A DNA stretch of 7,251 nucleotides from Pyrinomonadaceae bacterium (GTDB lineage Bacteria > Acidobacteriota > Blastocatellia > Pyrinomonadales > Pyrinomonadaceae): contig JAGOWF010000142.1 of assembly GCA_018060305.1 (NCBI GenBank), positions 1 to 7,251 on the forward strand, in the 5' to 3' direction. A program made the translations under genes and the position numbers. Below, one piece after another: positions 5,443-7,251 of this stretch. Each line of letters starts with the position of its first letter. The stretch's first letter is position 1. The notes beneath the pieces were generated by a model. The model saw only the letters and a program-made list of their open reading frames with translations, had not been told where the DNA came from and did no database searches.

Positions 5443-6846
5443 ATGATCAAACCACCAGCCAGGATACTCATTGTGGATGATGACCGGTACGTTCGGATGG
5501 CCCTTTCCGAGGCACTGAGAACCTGGGAATACGAGCCGCTCGAGGCAGACTCGATCAGTTCTGCTACGGAGTTGATCGCTGCCGAAGAGCCCGGAGTGGT
5601 GCTGCTCGATATCGATTTGCCCGATGGCTCCGGCCTTGACCTGCTCAAGACGATCAAGACATCAAATCCCGAGACGGTCGTCGTAATGATAACCGGAAAT
5701 GTTGACGTAGCGAACTCGGTGGCCGCGCTGCGGGGCGGTGCACACGACTTCATCGGCAAGCCTGTGCGCGCCGAGGAGCTGCGGATCACCCTGCGAAACG
5801 CGTTGGAGACCCGCGAACTTCGCCGCGAAGTCCAGCATTCAAGGGCCGAACGCTCCCGGGGCTTTAGTTTTGACGAAATAATTGGCGATTCTGAGAGCCT
5901 GTCTGCGGCCAAGGAATTAGCCCGGCGAGTGGCCTCGTCCGACGTTACCTCGATCCTTCTTAATGGCGAGACGGGGACCGGTAAAGACCTGTTTGCTCGC
6001 GCGATCCATTTTTCGTCAGATCGCGCTGAGGCTCCCTACTTGGCGATCAACTGCGCGGCATTGCCTGCGAATTTGATCGAGTCGGAGCTGTTTGGTTACG
6101 AAAAAGGGGCATTTACCGACGCCAAACAGCGGAAAGAGGGGCTTCTTGAACAGGCCGAAGGGGGCACGATCTTTCTTGACGAGATCGGCGAAATGGAGTT
6201 GTCATTGCAGGCGAAATTACTGCGCGTATTGGAGGAGAGCTCGTTCCGACGCGTCGGTGGCCTCAAGGACATCGGCTTTGATGCCCGTATCATCGCCGCT
6301 TCGAACCGCGATCTAAAGACGGAAAGCGAAAAGGGGCTTTTCAGGCTTGATCTGTATTTTCGGCTCTCTGTGATTCAGGTCGATATTCCGCCTCTTCGCG
6401 AGAGGGGCGACGATGTATTAGCCCTGGCCGCGTATTACATCCGAAATGTTAACCTCAAGCGTCGCGGAAAACCATTAAAGGGTCTCTCGCCCGAGGTCCG
6501 CGAGATCTTTTGTAAATACCGGTGGAGCGGTAATGTGCGCGAACTTCGTAACGTGATCGAGCGGGCATCGATCCTTGAGGATGGCAGTTATGTCTCACTC
6601 AGGCATTTACCCGCCGATATGCTTGATGCTGATAACGCGATCTCTATTCGTGAATTCGGTGCCATTAACCTCCCTAAGAATGGTGTTCGGCTTGAGCAGC
6701 TCGAAGTTGATCTCTCTCGCCAAGCCGTTGAGCGGACCGGCGGCAACCTGACCCGGGCCGCGAAGCTGCTCGGTATCTCGCGAGATCAACTCCGTTATAA
6801 GCTCAAGAAGGCCGGATTCGACCTGTCGCGCGAGGATATAGAATGA
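5443..6846 (+). CDS. NtrC-family sigma-54-dependent response regulator
   Basis: The product has 467 residues. A receiver domain (about 6-120) has the acidic cluster D12-D14, phosphoacceptor D56, T84 and K106. A sigma-54 AAA+ domain (about 145-375) has Walker A GETGTGK at 175-181, Walker B IFLDE ending at D246/E247, the arginine-finger segment FRLDLYFRL at 300-308 and WSGNVREL from about 361. A Fis-type helix-turn-helix lies at about 426-458. The sigma-54 contact loop reads GAFTDA (222-227) instead of GAFTGA. The reading frame is open back to 5314, but the ATG at 5443 starts a normal receiver 7 residues before ILIVDDD; the extra 43 residues have no domain and would cover the operator. It is divergent from the cytochromes and its stop overlaps the start of the PAS sensor gene. 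The likely role is to activate the sigma-54 promoter at 772-788 when phosphorylated; that target is inferred. Confidence 0.93.
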   Translation: MIKPPARILIVDDDRYVRMALSEALRTWEYEPLEADSISSATELIAAEEPGVVLLDIDLPDGSGLDLLKTIKTSNPETVVVMITGNVDVANSVAALRGGAHDFIGKPVRAEELRITLRNALETRELRREVQHSRAERSRGFSFDEIIGDSESLSAAKELARRVASSDVTSILLNGETGTGKDLFARAIHFSSDRAEAPYLAINCAALPANLIESELFGYEKGAFTDAKQRKEGLLEQAEGGTIFLDEIGEMELSLQAKLLRVLEESSFRRVGGLKDIGFDARIIAASNRDLKTESEKGLFRLDLYFRLSVIQVDIPPLRERGDDVLALAAYYIRNVNLKRRGKPLKGLSPEVREIFCKYRWSGNVRELRNVIERASILEDGSYVSLRHLPADMLDADNAISIREFGAINLPKNGVRLEQLEVDLSRQAVERTGGNLTRAAKLLGISRDQLRYKLKKAGFDLSREDIE

Positions 6847-7251
6847 CTTCGGCTTCTCAAAAAAGCTTACCCGCAAGCCCTTCGGATCAGGGAGCCCTCA
6901 AGGAGCTAACCGACCTAAAGCGCGCTCTTGATGAGTCTGCCATCGTTGCTATCACCGACTGCACGGGTCGAATAACCTACGTAAATGACCGATTCTGCGA
7001 GGTCTCAAAATATAGCCGCGAAGAATTGCTTGGCAGCGACCACCGCCTGGTCAATTCCGGCTACCATCCGAAGGCCTTCATCCGCGATCTTTGGGCCACA
7101 ATTACAGAAGGCGATGTCTGGCGGGGCGAGATCCGGAACCGCGCCAAAGACGGAACTCTCTATTGGGTTGACACGACGATAATTCCCTTGCTCGATGAGA
7201 GCGGGCTGCCTGTCCAATATGTTGCGATCCGATATGAGATAACTGACCGAA
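6843..7251 (+). CDS. PAS-domain sensor, probably the cognate histidine kinase (partial)
   Basis: The first 136 codons are visible before the right edge. The ATG at 6843 overlaps the regulator stop as ATGA, so translation is probably coupled. After about 28 polar residues, a PAS domain fills about 29-136, with LDESAIVAITD, GRITYVND (42-49), YSREELLG (57-64), the segment GDVWRGEIRNRAKDG (90-104) and a final VAIRYEITDR. No membrane helix precedes the PAS, so sensing would be cytoplasmic unless helices follow. The Trp93/NRxKDG region resembles PAS domains of Aer and NifL, which bind FAD, so redox sensing is possible but not shown. Kinase domains lie outside the window. The call as kinase rests on the overlap with a response regulator; a PAS-containing cyclase or chemoreceptor is less likely. 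Confidence 0.8.
   Translation, partial: MTSASQKSLPASPSDQGALKELTDLKRALDESAIVAITDCTGRITYVNDRFCEVSKYSREELLGSDHRLVNSGYHPKAFIRDLWATITEGDVWRGEIRNRAKDGTLYWVDTTIIPLLDESGLPVQYVAIRYEITDR

Noticed and set aside
5304..5912. Minus-strand open frame of 202 codons opposite the receiver domain of the regulator
   Set aside because: It lies antisense to a textbook NtrC-type protein, its composition is Ser/Arg-rich, and it shows no recognisable motif.

Overview
The window holds a redox gene cluster on the minus strand, facing a divergent two-component regulatory pair on the plus strand. Base composition is moderately GC-rich. Four complete minus-strand genes encode c-type cytochromes. Together they carry 34 CxxCH heme-c sites (9 + 15 + 9 + 1), plus a membrane domain that probably holds two b hemes. 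This points to a Gram-negative-type bacterium that exports large multiheme cytochromes, such as Acidobacteriota or a Geobacter-like lineage. The taxon is a guess from architecture and cannot be fixed from the sequence alone.

Minus strand, in transcription order: (i) a membrane-anchored or exported nonaheme cytochrome (5287-4127, GTG start); (ii) a 15-heme putative lipoprotein cytochrome made of five triheme modules (4119-2839); (iii) a nine-heme cytochrome c fused to a six-helix cytochrome b, with the architecture of the Geobacter inner-membrane quinol oxidoreductase CbcL (2819-876). These three are packed with gaps of 7 and 19 bp and form one operon. After a 167-bp gap come (iv) a small membrane-anchored monoheme cytochrome c (708-376) and (v) the first 90 codons of a two-helix NapC/NirT-like membrane protein running off the left edge (271-1).

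Plus strand: an NtrC-type response regulator with receiver, AAA+ and Fis-type HTH domains (5443-6846). It overlaps by 4 bp the start of a PAS-domain sensor protein (6843 to the right edge), probably its histidine kinase.

Regulatory sites tie these together. A near-consensus sigma-54 promoter (772-788, minus) lies upstream of the monoheme cytochrome gene. A perfect 9-bp dyad sits 83 bp upstream of its predicted start point, where an NtrC-type activator would bind. The divergent intergenic region carries a perfect CRP/FNR-type palindrome (5334-5349), placed about 42 bp upstream of a possible start point for the big cytochrome operon.

Inferred working model: the CbcL-like protein exchanges electrons with the quinone pool, and the multiheme proteins carry them across the periplasm, possibly toward an extracellular or outer-membrane acceptor. 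A CRP/FNR-family factor and the sensor/sigma-54 activator pair would control expression. No outer-membrane porin, terminal reductase or assembly gene is visible here, so the final acceptor is unknown.
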